Below, one piece after another: positions 43,201 through 50,708 of a stretch of 64,000 nucleotides of DNA (its first letter is position 1; every line of letters starts with the position of its first letter). Source of the DNA: an uncultured Bacteroidota bacterium (GTDB lineage: Bacteria > Bacteroidota > Bacteroidia > Bacteroidales > P3); the NCBI GenBank assembly GCA_902774395.1, contig CACYIK010000009.1, forward strand, positions 1 through 64,000, given 5' to 3'. Position numbers and translations under genes: made by a program. The notes under the pieces are model-generated. The model searched no databases, had not been told where the DNA came from, and saw only the letters and a program-made list of their open reading frames with translations.

Positions 43201-43617
43201 ATCTCTATCAATGTCATAGACATCTACAAGAATGTCTACGGCATAGAGCGTGCCAAGCAGCAGTGGCAGAAGGTGTTCAACCACTTCAAGAAAGAGATAG
43301 GCTACCTGATCCGCTTCGACGACGAGAAACTGCCCGGTGTGGCGCAGAACCTCTATGAGGACTGCCAGAACATCCGCCGCCTCTATGCTGTCGCTCAGGA
43401 GACCCTTGAAGACCAGGCCCTCATGGCCGAGGCCCGCAAGGTGCTCGAGCAGGTCAATGGCCGTATCCGCATCGACCTCAACGGCACCAACGACTACAAC
43501 GACGACCTGATGATGATGGTCAACACGAACTACTCCACGTACTATAACGTCATCAAGCCCCGTCCGGGTCAGCTGAGTGCCACCATGCCTAGCGGCAACA
43601 ACAACCTCTACTTCTAG
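40279..43617 (+). CDS. DUF2723 integral membrane protein (GT117-like glycosyltransferase)
   Basis: 1,112 residues. The N-terminal half has about ten to twelve membrane segments and the DUF2723 signature [26 protein letters not shown] (in the first loop, residues about 33-58), with an acidic catalytic-type loop as in C-type glycosyltransferases. The C-terminal half is soluble ([18 protein letters not shown]-like stretch, about residue 675 onward). The family is widespread in Bacteroidota and thought to glycosylate exported proteins. Followed by a small gene and atpB. Confidence 0.85.
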   Translation: [1112 protein letters not shown]

Positions 43618-43620
43618 TTA

Positions 43621-43648
43621 GTGATGAGTGATGAATGATGAGTGATTA
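43621..43648 (+). repeat. Heptamer array, GTGATGA family, intergenic
   Basis: Four units (GTGATGA, GTGATGA, ATGATGA, GTGATTA). This is the reverse-complement orientation of ACTCATC. It reads into stop codons and is seen here only between genes. Confidence 0.82.
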
Positions 43649-43651
43649 ACG

Positions 43652-43897
43652 ATGAAAAAAGAGAAGAAACCCAAGCTCAAAAGGTACACGCTCACGCTCA
43701 CAGAGCTGGACGTGTACCGTTTGGGTGCCTATGCCGACAGTTGTGGCATCGACCGTCCGACGGCGCTGCACCGACTGATGAAGCAGTCGCTGCGACAGAT
43801 TGCCGCCGCTCCAGCCGACAAAGGCGACACCAACCAGCTGGGTCTCTTCGACACCCTGCAGATAGATATCTTCGACAATACTTCAGTAGTTAAGTAG
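43652..43897 (+). CDS. Small basic protein, ribbon-helix-helix-like
   Basis: 81 residues (MKKEKKPKLKRYTLTLTEL). A basic strand followed by two helices (DVYRLGAYADSCGIDRPTALHRLMKQSLRQI) resembles a ribbon-helix-helix DNA-binding fold, which would make it a small regulator. The assignment is by pattern only. It starts 34 bp after the DUF2723 gene and ends 10 bp before atpB. Confidence 0.6.
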   Translation: MKKEKKPKLKRYTLTLTELDVYRLGAYADSCGIDRPTALHRLMKQSLRQIAAAPADKGDTNQLGLFDTLQIDIFDNTSVVK

Positions 43898-43907
43898 ATA
43901 AAGCCAA

Positions 43908-45002
43908 ATGAAAAAGATACTCATAAGTTTGATCGCGGTACTCTTTATGACAGTACCTACCACGCTTCGCGCTGAAGAGGGCGAGGCGATAGATGCGGGA
44001 TCGGAGATTATCGGACATGTCACCGATGCCCATTCATGGCACCTGTTCGACTATGTCTCCGACGGTGAGACCCACGCTGTGGCCATTCCCCTGCCTGTCA
44101 TCGTGATCAACGACGGCCATGTCGACATCTTCATGTCGTCGAAGTTCCACCACGGCCACGCCGACTACAAGGGCTACCGTCTGATTGGCGGCGGCTCCGA
44201 GAAAGAGGAGATAGCCTGTGTAGGACCCGACGGCGAGCTCCTGCTCGATGCCGAGGGCAACGTGGTAAAACCGCTGGACCTCTCCATCACCAAGACCTCG
44301 GCAGCCATCATGATTTCGGTGGCTCTGCTGATAGTCATCGTGATGGTGGCCAAGCGCGGCTACAAGAAACGTCCCAACCAAGCTCCCCACGGCCTGCAGA
44401 GTCTCGTGGAGATGCTGGTGGTCTTCGTGCGCGACGACATTGTACGTCCGATGATAGGGGAGAAGAAGTACCAGAAATACTTGCCCTATCTGCTGACGTT
44501 GTTCTTCTTCATCTTCTTCAGCAATATCTTGGGACTGATACCTATCTTCCCGGCAGGTGCCAATATCAGCGGCAATATCGCCGTCACCGCCACCTTGGCT
44601 ATCATCACCTTCCTGATTACCAATATCAGCGGCAACAAGCACTATTGGATTGATATCTTCAACACCCCCGGCGTCCCCGCCTGGCTGAAGATATTCCCTT
44701 TGATGCCGTTGGTAGAGCTGATGGGTGTCTTCACCAAGCCCATCGTGCTGATGATCCGTCTATTTGCCAATATGACTGCTGGCCATATCGTCATCCTCGG
44801 ATTCATCTTCCTCATCTTCATCCTCAGCAACCTCTTCGGTTCGCTGGTGGGAGGAGGTGTGACGATAGTGAGCATCTTCTTCAGCGTCTTTATCTCGCTG
44901 CTGGAATGCCTGGTGGCCTACCTGCAAGCCTTCGTCTTCACCATGCTCACCTCGCTCTATATCGGTATGGCCGTGGAAGAGCCGCATCACGCTGAAGCCT
45001 AA
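43908..45002 (+). CDS. atpB: ATP synthase F0 subunit a, isolated from the atp operon
   Basis: 364 residues with an N-terminal signal-like segment and a periplasmic extension (residues 20-120) as in other Bacteroidota AtpB proteins. The membrane core carries the essential arginine in LMIRLFANMTAGHIVILG and the C-terminal FVFTMLTSLYIGMAVEEPHH. Subunit a forms the proton (or sodium) half-channels. No atpE, atpF or other ATP synthase gene follows: the next gene is pgk, after a CCTAGG array. The rest of the operon must lie elsewhere. Confidence 0.93.
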   Translation: MKKILISLIAVLFMTVPTTLRAEEGEAIDAGSEIIGHVTDAHSWHLFDYVSDGETHAVAIPLPVIVINDGHVDIFMSSKFHHGHADYKGYRLIGGGSEKEEIACVGPDGELLLDAEGNVVKPLDLSITKTSAAIMISVALLIVIVMVAKRGYKKRPNQAPHGLQSLVEMLVVFVRDDIVRPMIGEKKYQKYLPYLLTLFFFIFFSNILGLIPIFPAGANISGNIAVTATLAIITFLITNISGNKHYWIDIFNTPGVPAWLKIFPLMPLVELMGVFTKPIVLMIRLFANMTAGHIVILGFIFLIFILSNLFGSLVGGGVTIVSIFFSVFISLLECLVAYLQAFVFTMLTSLYIGMAVEEPHHAEA

Positions 45003-45007
45003 GAAAC

Positions 45008-45057
45008 CCTAGGTTCTCCTAGGCGATCCTAGGTGCTCCTAGGTTTTCCTAGGAACT
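45008..45057 (+). repeat. Decamer array with CCTAGG every 10 bp, after atpB
   Basis: Five 10-bp units (CCTAGGTTCT, CCTAGGCGAT, CCTAGGTGCT, CCTAGGTTTT, CCTAGGAACT). The palindrome CCTAGG recurs once per helical turn. Part of it is identical to the array at 55095. Confidence 0.9.
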
Positions 45058-45095
45058 CCTATTAAACAAAATAATTATAAAACCCCAAACAACTC

Positions 45096-46292
45096 ATGAA
45101 AAGTATAAAAGATATCAATTTTGCAGGCCGCAAGGTGCTGCTGCGTGTGGACTTTAACGTCCCTATGAACGACCAGAAGCAGATTACCGACGACACCCGT
45201 ATGCGTGAGTCTATGCCCACCATCGAGAAACTGCTCAAAGACGGTGCCGCCATCATCATTATGGCCCACTTTGGCCGTCCCAAGAAGGGTGGCTTCGAGC
45301 CCGAACTCACCCTCGAGCCGGTGGCTAAGTATCTCGAGACCCTCGTGAACCGTCCCGTGAAGTTCACCCAGGAACTGCTCGGCAGTGGCAAACCCGAGGC
45401 TATGGCCAAGGAGCTGAAGAGTGGCGAAGTGATGCTTCTTGAGAACATCCGCTTCTATCCCGAAGAGACTAAAGGCGGCGAGGACCTCGCCCGCCAGCTG
45501 GCCGCCCTTGGAGACTGCTACATTAACGACGCCTTCGGTGCCGCCCACCGCGAGCACTCGTCGACTGCCGTCATCGCCAAATTCTTCCCCAACGACAAAT
45601 ACTTCGGCTTCCTCATGGAGAACGAGGTGCGCAACCTCGAGAAGCTGATGCAGAATCCGCCGCGTCCCTTCACCGCCATCATCGGCGGCAGCAAGGTGAG
45701 CTCGAAGATCGGCATCCTTGAGAACCTCCTCAACAAGGTCGACAACATGATTATCATCGGCGGCATGCGCTACACCTTCACCAAAGCCCTTGGTGGCAAG
45801 ATCGGCAACAGCATCTGCGAGGACGACAAGCTCGACCTGGCCCGCGAGCTGATGCGCCGCATGGACGAGAAGGGAGTGAAGTACTACCTGCCCGTCGACA
45901 GCGTCATCGGTGACAAGTTCGGCAACGACGCCAATACCCAGATTGTCGCCTCCGGCGAGGTGCCCGACGGCTGGGAGAGCATGGACTGCGGCCCCGAGAG
46001 CTGCAAGGCTATCCACGACATCGTGATGAACAGCAAGACCATCCTCTGGAACGGTCCTGCCGGTGTCTTCGAACTGGAGACCTTCGCCAAGGGCACCCAC
46101 AGCATCGCCCGCAGCGTTGCTGAGAGCTGCAAGCAGGGTTGCTTCGCCGCCGTGGGCGGTGGCGACAGCGTGGCCGCTGTCAAGCAGATGGGTATCGCCG
46201 ACCAGATGAGCTATGTCTCCACCGGCGGTGGCGCCATGCTTGAATATCTCGAAGGCAAAGTCCTCCCCGGTATTAAAGCTATTCAGGACTGA
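45096..46292 (+). CDS. pgk: Phosphoglycerate kinase
   Basis: 398 residues. Glycolytic ATP-forming step. The N-terminal motif reads VLLRVDFNVPMN, then AHFGRPKKGGFEPELTLEPVAKYL, FTAIIGGSKVSSKIGIL, and the C-terminal nucleotide site KTILWNGPAGVFE and VGGGDSVAAV. Length normal, no insertions. Confidence 0.97.
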   Translation: MKSIKDINFAGRKVLLRVDFNVPMNDQKQITDDTRMRESMPTIEKLLKDGAAIIIMAHFGRPKKGGFEPELTLEPVAKYLETLVNRPVKFTQELLGSGKPEAMAKELKSGEVMLLENIRFYPEETKGGEDLARQLAALGDCYINDAFGAAHREHSSTAVIAKFFPNDKYFGFLMENEVRNLEKLMQNPPRPFTAIIGGSKVSSKIGILENLLNKVDNMIIIGGMRYTFTKALGGKIGNSICEDDKLDLARELMRRMDEKGVKYYLPVDSVIGDKFGNDANTQIVASGEVPDGWESMDCGPESCKAIHDIVMNSKTILWNGPAGVFELETFAKGTHSIARSVAESCKQGCFAAVGGGDSVAAVKQMGIADQMSYVSTGGGAMLEYLEGKVLPGIKAIQD

Positions 46293-46310
46293 TAACTTAA
46301 GATTGTCAAG

Positions 46311-46346
46311 GTCCTTAAGGTCCTTAAGGTCTTTAGGGACTTTAAG
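46311..46346 (+). repeat. Nonamer array, GACCTTAAG family, between pgk and ygiQ
   Basis: Four units (GTCCTTAAG, GTCCTTAAG, GTCTTTAGG, GACTTTAAG), in the 65-bp gap. An intergenic member of the family also found inside four genes. Confidence 0.85.
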
Positions 46347-46357
46347 GACCTTTCATT

Positions 46358-48217
46358 ATGGCACATTTCTTGCCGATAACGTTGGATGAGGTAAAGCGCC
46401 TCGGGTGGGAACAGGTCGATGTGGTCCTGGTCACTGGCGATGCCTATATCGACCATCCTTCCTTCGGCACCGCTGTTATCGGGCGCACGCTGGAAGCGGC
46501 AGGGTATAAGGTGGCCATCATTCCGCAGCCTAACTGGCGGGATGACTTGCGCGACTTCCGAAAATTTGGCAAGCCACGGCTCTTCTTCGGCGTCACCAGC
46601 GGCGCTATGGACAGCATGGTGAACCACTACACGGCGGCACGACGTCTGCGCCACGACGACGCCTATACCCCCGGTGGTCAGGCGGGGTTCCGCCCTGACC
46701 GCGCCACCTATGTCTACTCGCGCATCCTCAAGCAGATATACCCCGACGTGCCGGTTATCATCGCCGGCATCGAGGCCAGCATGCGCCGCCTGGCGCACTA
46801 CGACTACTGGGACGACAAACTGTTTCCCAGCATCCTCATTGATACTCCTGCCGACCTGCTCAACTACGGCATGGGTGAGCGCACGACGCTCAAGATAGCG
46901 AAGCTCCTCGACGAGGGCAAGGGCATCGAAGCCTGCTACGGGTTGCCCCAAGTAGTGTGGGTTTCTCGGAATATTCAGAGTATTCGGAATATTCAGAATA
47001 ATCCAATAGAGCTGCACGCCTTCGAGGAGTGTAAAAAGAGTAAACGCTGCGAGGCGGAGAACTACCAAATCATTGAGCGGGAGAGCAACAAGATAGAGTG
47101 TGCCACACTGGTGCAAAAGCACGGCGACCGCTATGTGGTGGTCAATCCGCCCGAGCCGCCGATGACCACCGACGAGGTGGATGCCTCGTTCGACTTGACC
47201 TACCTGCGCCAGCCGCACCCCAAATACAAGAAGCGCGGCCCCATTCCTGCCTTCGAGATGATACGCTGGAGCGTGAACACCCACCGCGGCTGTTTCGGCG
47301 GCTGCTCCTTCTGCACCATCAGCGCCCATCAGGGCAAGCAGATAGCCAGCCGCAGCGAGGCGTCGATTCTCAAGGAGGTGGAACTCATCACTAACGACCC
47401 CGAGTTCCACGGCGTGCTCACCGACCTCGGCGGTCCCTCGGCCAACATGTGGCGCATGAAGGGCAAGAACACCGACCTCTGCCGCAAGTGTAGCCGCTAC
47501 AGCTGCTCGATGCCAACGATCTGCAAAAACCTCGACAGCGACCACCGCCCGATGATTGACCTGCTGCGTAAGGTGTCCTCGCATCCCAAGGTGAAACATT
47601 TATATGTGGGCAGTGGCATCAGGTGCGACCTGTTTCAAGAGGGAGTGAAAGGGAGTGAAAAGGGAGTGAAAGGGAGTGAAAGGACAAATGTTTCAGTCGG
47701 GTCTAATTTTGGTTGGGAGTATTTTAAGCAGGTTGTTTTGCATCACACCAGTGGGCGTCTGAAGGTGGCGCCGGAGCATACCTCCGACCATGTGTTGGCG
47801 TTGATGCGTAAGCCCTCCTTCAGCCTCTTCCGTGAGACCAAGCGGCGCTTCGACGAGATATGCAAGCAGGCGGGGCTCCGCTACCAGCTGATACCCTATT
47901 TCATCAGCAGCCACCCCGGTTGCCGTCTCGAGGATATGGCACAACTGGCTGTGGACATGAAGCAGATGGGCTACCGACTGGAACAGATACAGGATTTCAC
48001 GCCGACGCCCATGACTCTCTCTACGGAGATGTACTACACCGGCATCGATCCCACGACGATGAAGCCCGTCTACGTGGCCACGACCCCCGGCGACAAGGCC
48101 GACCAGCGGCGTCTCTTCTTCTTCTATAAGCCCGACCAACAGCGCGATATCATCGCCAGCCTGCGGCGGCACAATCAGACACATTTCATTCCCAAACTCT
48201 TCCCCGGAAAGAGATAA
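46358..48217 (+). CDS. YgiQ-family radical SAM protein
   Basis: 619 residues. N-terminal B12-binding-like region (DVVLVTGDAYIDHPSFGTAVIGRTLEAAGYKVAIIPQP family pattern), radical SAM core with CxxxCxxC in RGCFGGCSFCTISAHQGK (about residues 309-325), and C-terminal DUF3362-like part (DFTPTPMTLSTEMYYTG). The function of the family is not settled. Two arrays interrupt it in frame: nonamers giving RNIQSIRNIQNNP (46967) and decamers giving EGVKGSEKGVKGSER (47641). An undecamer mirror array follows the stop. Confidence 0.88.
   Translation: MAHFLPITLDEVKRLGWEQVDVVLVTGDAYIDHPSFGTAVIGRTLEAAGYKVAIIPQPNWRDDLRDFRKFGKPRLFFGVTSGAMDSMVNHYTAARRLRHDDAYTPGGQAGFRPDRATYVYSRILKQIYPDVPVIIAGIEASMRRLAHYDYWDDKLFPSILIDTPADLLNYGMGERTTLKIAKLLDEGKGIEACYGLPQVVWVSRNIQSIRNIQNNPIELHAFEECKKSKRCEAENYQIIERESNKIECATLVQKHGDRYVVVNPPEPPMTTDEVDASFDLTYLRQPHPKYKKRGPIPAFEMIRWSVNTHRGCFGGCSFCTISAHQGKQIASRSEASILKEVELITNDPEFHGVLTDLGGPSANMWRMKGKNTDLCRKCSRYSCSMPTICKNLDSDHRPMIDLLRKVSSHPKVKHLYVGSGIRCDLFQEGVKGSEKGVKGSERTNVSVGSNFGWEYFKQVVLHHTSGRLKVAPEHTSDHVLALMRKPSFSLFRETKRRFDEICKQAGLRYQLIPYFISSHPGCRLEDMAQLAVDMKQMGYRLEQIQDFTPTPMTLSTEMYYTGIDPTTMKPVYVATTPGDKADQRRLFFFYKPDQQRDIIASLRRHNQTHFIPKLFPGKR
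46967..47002 (+). repeat. Nonamer array, CAGAATAAT family, inside ygiQ
   Basis: Four units (CGGAATATT, CAGAGTATT, CGGAATATT, CAGAATAAT), in the same codon frame as the three copies in the A2M gene. Confidence 0.85.
47641..47681 (+). repeat. Decamer array, GGGAGTGAAA x4, inside ygiQ
   Basis: Four GGGAGTGAAA units, the second with one extra A. The extra base makes the second half of the array repeat the Gly-Val-Lys-Gly-Ser-Glu reading of the first. Confidence 0.88.
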
Positions 48218-48220
48218 AAA

Positions 48221-48333
48221 ACGTACTATAGACGTACCAAGACCGTATCAACACCCTATCATCTCCTACCATGGTAGGAGTTGGTACGGTGTTGGTACGG
48301 TGTTGATACGGACTTGATACGGAGATGATACTA
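48221..48333 (+). repeat. Undecamer mirror array centred on CCTACCATGGTAGG
   Basis: Four left units (ACGTACTATAG, ACGTACCAAGA, CCGTATCAACA, CCCTATCATCT), a 14-bp palindrome (48265-48278), then five right units of opposite sense (AGTTGGTACGG, TGTTGGTACGG, TGTTGATACGG, ACTTGATACGG, AGATGATACTA). It can form a long imperfect hairpin 3' of ygiQ. Confidence 0.85.
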
Positions 48334-48358
48334 GGAATGAGGTAGTTAGAAAACATGA

Positions 48359-48392
48359 AAAAACCGCGATTTTCGGAGCAATCGCGGTTTTT
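48359..48392 (+). terminator. Intrinsic terminator after ygiQ
   Basis: A 13-bp perfect stem AAAAACCGCGATT / AATCGCGGTTTTT with an 8-nt loop and flanking T run. Confidence 0.85.
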
Positions 48393-48538
48393 GGATAAAG
48401 TCTTGTAACTTTCTGGAAACTAGACCATCTGCTCTAATATTGGCAACACCTGGACACTGACGCCGTCATCCAAATAAGAGCCAACTCCCAGGAGAATTTC
48501 CGAAGAGAGCGGTTTTATCCAACAGGATAATTACGACA

Positions 48539-48569
48539 GGAGGGCGCCCCGCATGGGGCGCCCTCCTTT
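48539..48569. terminator. GC-rich terminator-like hairpin
   Basis: A 12-bp perfect stem GGAGGGCGCCCC / GGGGCGCCCTCC with loop GCAT, followed by only TTT on the plus strand. Possibly the end of a plus-strand small RNA or of the minus-strand lipoprotein transcript. Confidence 0.6.
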
Positions 48570-48628
48570 GTGTGTCGAGATTCCTCTGTGGTTGCTATGA
48601 GCAACAACACGTGGGAAGGAAAGAATGA

Positions 48629-49051
48629 TTACAGCTGGTGATACAGAAACTCGTTGAGTCCGAGCATGGCCATTATCTGTGCCGACTCGGGGTCGTCCAT
48701 GGAACGGACAAAGACGTTGTCGCTCGCGCGATAGGTCACAGCAAATTGCATGTCTGGTATGCTCAAGGTGGTACCGTCCCAGGTGTAGTGTACAGTGTTG
48801 GTTTCATCCACATTGTTTCCTGGCATTTCGAAATGGACAACGCGATTGAGAGAATCGGCGGAGATGATTTGGAGTTCGTCGCTCATGACGATTTCCATAC
48901 CCTGGACGTCTCCTTCATAGTAGAATTTCCATGATGTGCCGACAAGGTTCTTGGCTTCGTTGTTTTCGTTGTCGTCTTTCGAGCAGGCGACATTCAACAT
49001 TGCGGCGGCTGCGACAAACAGCAGGGCCATTCTTTTGATGTTCTTAATCAT
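48629..49051 (-). CDS. Small lipoprotein, unknown function
   Basis: 140 residues with a lipobox (LNVAC, Cys23). After a Lys/Asp/Asn-rich spacer the body (LVGTSWKFYYEGDVQGMEIVMSDELQIIS) looks like a small beta-barrel or lipocalin-like domain common in Bacteroidota lipoproteins. It lies 25 bp downstream of the M6 protease gene and may be co-transcribed with it. Confidence 0.7.
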   Translation of the reverse strand: MIKNIKRMALLFVAAAAMLNVACSKDDNENNEAKNLVGTSWKFYYEGDVQGMEIVMSDELQIISADSLNRVVHFEMPGNNVDETNTVHYTWDGTTLSIPDMQFAVTYRASDNVFVRSMDDPESAQIMAMLGLNEFLYHQL

Positions 49052-49076
49052 AATTGTGATTTTTAAGGGTTAATAT

Positions 49077-50600
49077 TTATTGTTTTATTATTTTATGATG
49101 CAAGATTTGTCCGTCGGGAAGGTGCATCTTCAGCAGGTAGACGCCTGTGGGCAGTGCCGAGATGGAAAAACTGGATTGTGAGGCGACCAACTGGCAGCAT
49201 CCCAATGCGTTGAATACCTCTATACGGCTACCTGTGGGGATGCCCGCCACCGTCAACTGGCTGCTGGCGGGATTGGGATAGACGCAGATAGTGGCATTCT
49301 CGTCTCTGTTGTCGGGGATGCCCACCGGCAGGAAGTGCACATGGAAGGTCAGCGTGCTGTCGTGCTCCTGGATATTGGTAATCTCAAAACTCTGTTCGGG
49401 GGTGCCGTCGGTGAGGTAGGGGTGAGGGTCGGTGGAGGGGCCGAACGAGGTGCGTCCTGACGCCTGGCTGAAGAAGGCCCGTGCGAGTCGGCCGTTGGTG
49501 ATGTCGTCGCTGCATTCGGGACGGAAAATCCACAGCAGGTGCACGAAGTTCTCGTTGTCGAAAAATGGGTTGTGGTACATTCCTTCCCTGTCGAGAGGTA
49601 TGCTGTCAACCCAGCGCGAAATCACCAGGCCGGTGCCCGGAATACCCTCCTCGAAGAGGTCGGCTTTGTTGCGATACTCGAACACATACCACTGTGTGGT
49701 GTCGATAGCTGATTTGATATAGTAGCAGTTCTGAGTGGGGCTCGAGCCTGCGCTCCGCAGCGTATAGTCGCCGTCGGCAGTGATTTGCACGGGGTCGTCG
49801 CCGACATGTAAAATCTTGCTCTTCATGATGGCTGCGGTTTGGCTGCGGAAATCGCCAGCCCCCATCATATCCCATATCCCCACTTGATTGATGTGGGTAT
49901 AGTTACGATAATGGTAGAGGTCTGGCAGGTTCAGCGAGTGTCCCATTTCGTGGCGGAAAACATTGACAGAGAACATGTCGCGAGAGCCCTCAAATTCCAT
50001 GTTGAAAGCATCGGGCAAGACTCCGTTGACGGAGACCGGATGGTCTATTGAATCGTGGGGGAAGAACTCCATGTGTGGCCACAGAAGCTCGCCCCAGCCC
50101 TCGACCTCTCCTTTGACGATGAAGCTGACGTTGTCGATGTATCCGTCGCTGTTGCCGTCGAGCACCACGGAGCTGTCCACCAGATGCTGCGAATCGATGT
50201 GCTCAAGCGCGCGAGCCAGCAGCTGGGCCTCGCGCATGGAGATGCCTATCATCGGGTTTCCTCCCCGGTAGCCGTCGGGATTGTCCGCGCTGTAGGGGCG
50301 GTAGTAGCTGCGGGGATGGATGTCCTGATAGGAGACAATCGCGCCCCCAGACACATTGTTAGGGTACACCGTGTTGTAGTGTATCTGCCCGTAGGAGAGC
50401 ACATCGAAAAAGTTATAGATGGTGAACTCGCCGGGGGTGCGTCCGTTGAACATGGTGTCCATGTCGCTGAAGGGGAAGTCGATTTCTTCCTCGTCGGCAA
50501 ATCGGATGAATACGACCAGATTGGTCAGTTCGGTAGCTGTCTGTGCCATTGCCACCGGTGACAATAGCATCACAGCCAATAATAGGATGATTTTTTTCAT
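49077..50600 (-). CDS. M6-family metalloprotease with T9SS sorting domain
   Basis: About 507 residues. I chose the ATG at 50600 because MKKIILLLAVMLLSPVAMAQ is a signal peptide and the promoter -7 box sits 5 bp upstream. The zinc motif HEMGHSLNLPDLYHY (about residue 220) marks the catalytic domain. The C-terminal 80 residues (ATICVYPNPASSQLTVAGI to LPTGVYLLKMHLPDGQ) are a type A T9SS sorting domain, so the enzyme should be secreted through the type IX system and cleaved or anchored at the surface. The gldB-like gene at 16035 fits with a working T9SS. Confidence 0.88.
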   Translation of the reverse strand: MKKIILLLAVMLLSPVAMAQTATELTNLVVFIRFADEEEIDFPFSDMDTMFNGRTPGEFTIYNFFDVLSYGQIHYNTVYPNNVSGGAIVSYQDIHPRSYYRPYSADNPDGYRGGNPMIGISMREAQLLARALEHIDSQHLVDSSVVLDGNSDGYIDNVSFIVKGEVEGWGELLWPHMEFFPHDSIDHPVSVNGVLPDAFNMEFEGSRDMFSVNVFRHEMGHSLNLPDLYHYRNYTHINQVGIWDMMGAGDFRSQTAAIMKSKILHVGDDPVQITADGDYTLRSAGSSPTQNCYYIKSAIDTTQWYVFEYRNKADLFEEGIPGTGLVISRWVDSIPLDREGMYHNPFFDNENFVHLLWIFRPECSDDITNGRLARAFFSQASGRTSFGPSTDPHPYLTDGTPEQSFEITNIQEHDSTLTFHVHFLPVGIPDNRDENATICVYPNPASSQLTVAGIPTGSRIEVFNALGCCQLVASQSSFSISALPTGVYLLKMHLPDGQILHHKIIKQ

Positions 50601-50604
50601 GGTG

Positions 50605-50612
50605 CAAAGATA
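50605..50612 (-). promoter_or_regulatory. -7 element of the M6 protease gene
   Basis: TATCTTTG on the minus strand, only 5 bp before the ATG at 50600. The mRNA leader would be almost absent. Confidence 0.55.
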
Positions 50613-50675
50613 CAAACTTTTTTCCAACCGACCAATTTTTTTTCCCCCATGCCATCCAGTTGTGTTTTTTTTTCG

Positions 50676-50683
50676 TACTTTTG
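50676..50683 (+). promoter_or_regulatory. -7 element of the acetyltransferase gene
   Basis: TACTTTTG, matching TAnnTTTG, 26 bp before the ATG at 50709. A -33 box at proper spacing is not clear. Confidence 0.5.
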
Positions 50684-50708
50684 CAGCGAGAACACACACA
50701 CATTCTTT

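Larger units (their letters stand above)
48218..48628. other. 411-bp intergenic region between convergent genes
   Basis: Holds an undecamer mirror array (48221-48333), two strong terminator hairpins (48359-48392 and 48539-48569) and between them about 145 bp of unique sequence with no full gene. That unique part could be a small RNA or a gene remnant: on the minus strand from 48530 to 48420 a start-less frame reads ILLGVGSYLDDGVSVQVLP and ends ILEQMV-stop. Confidence 0.5.
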
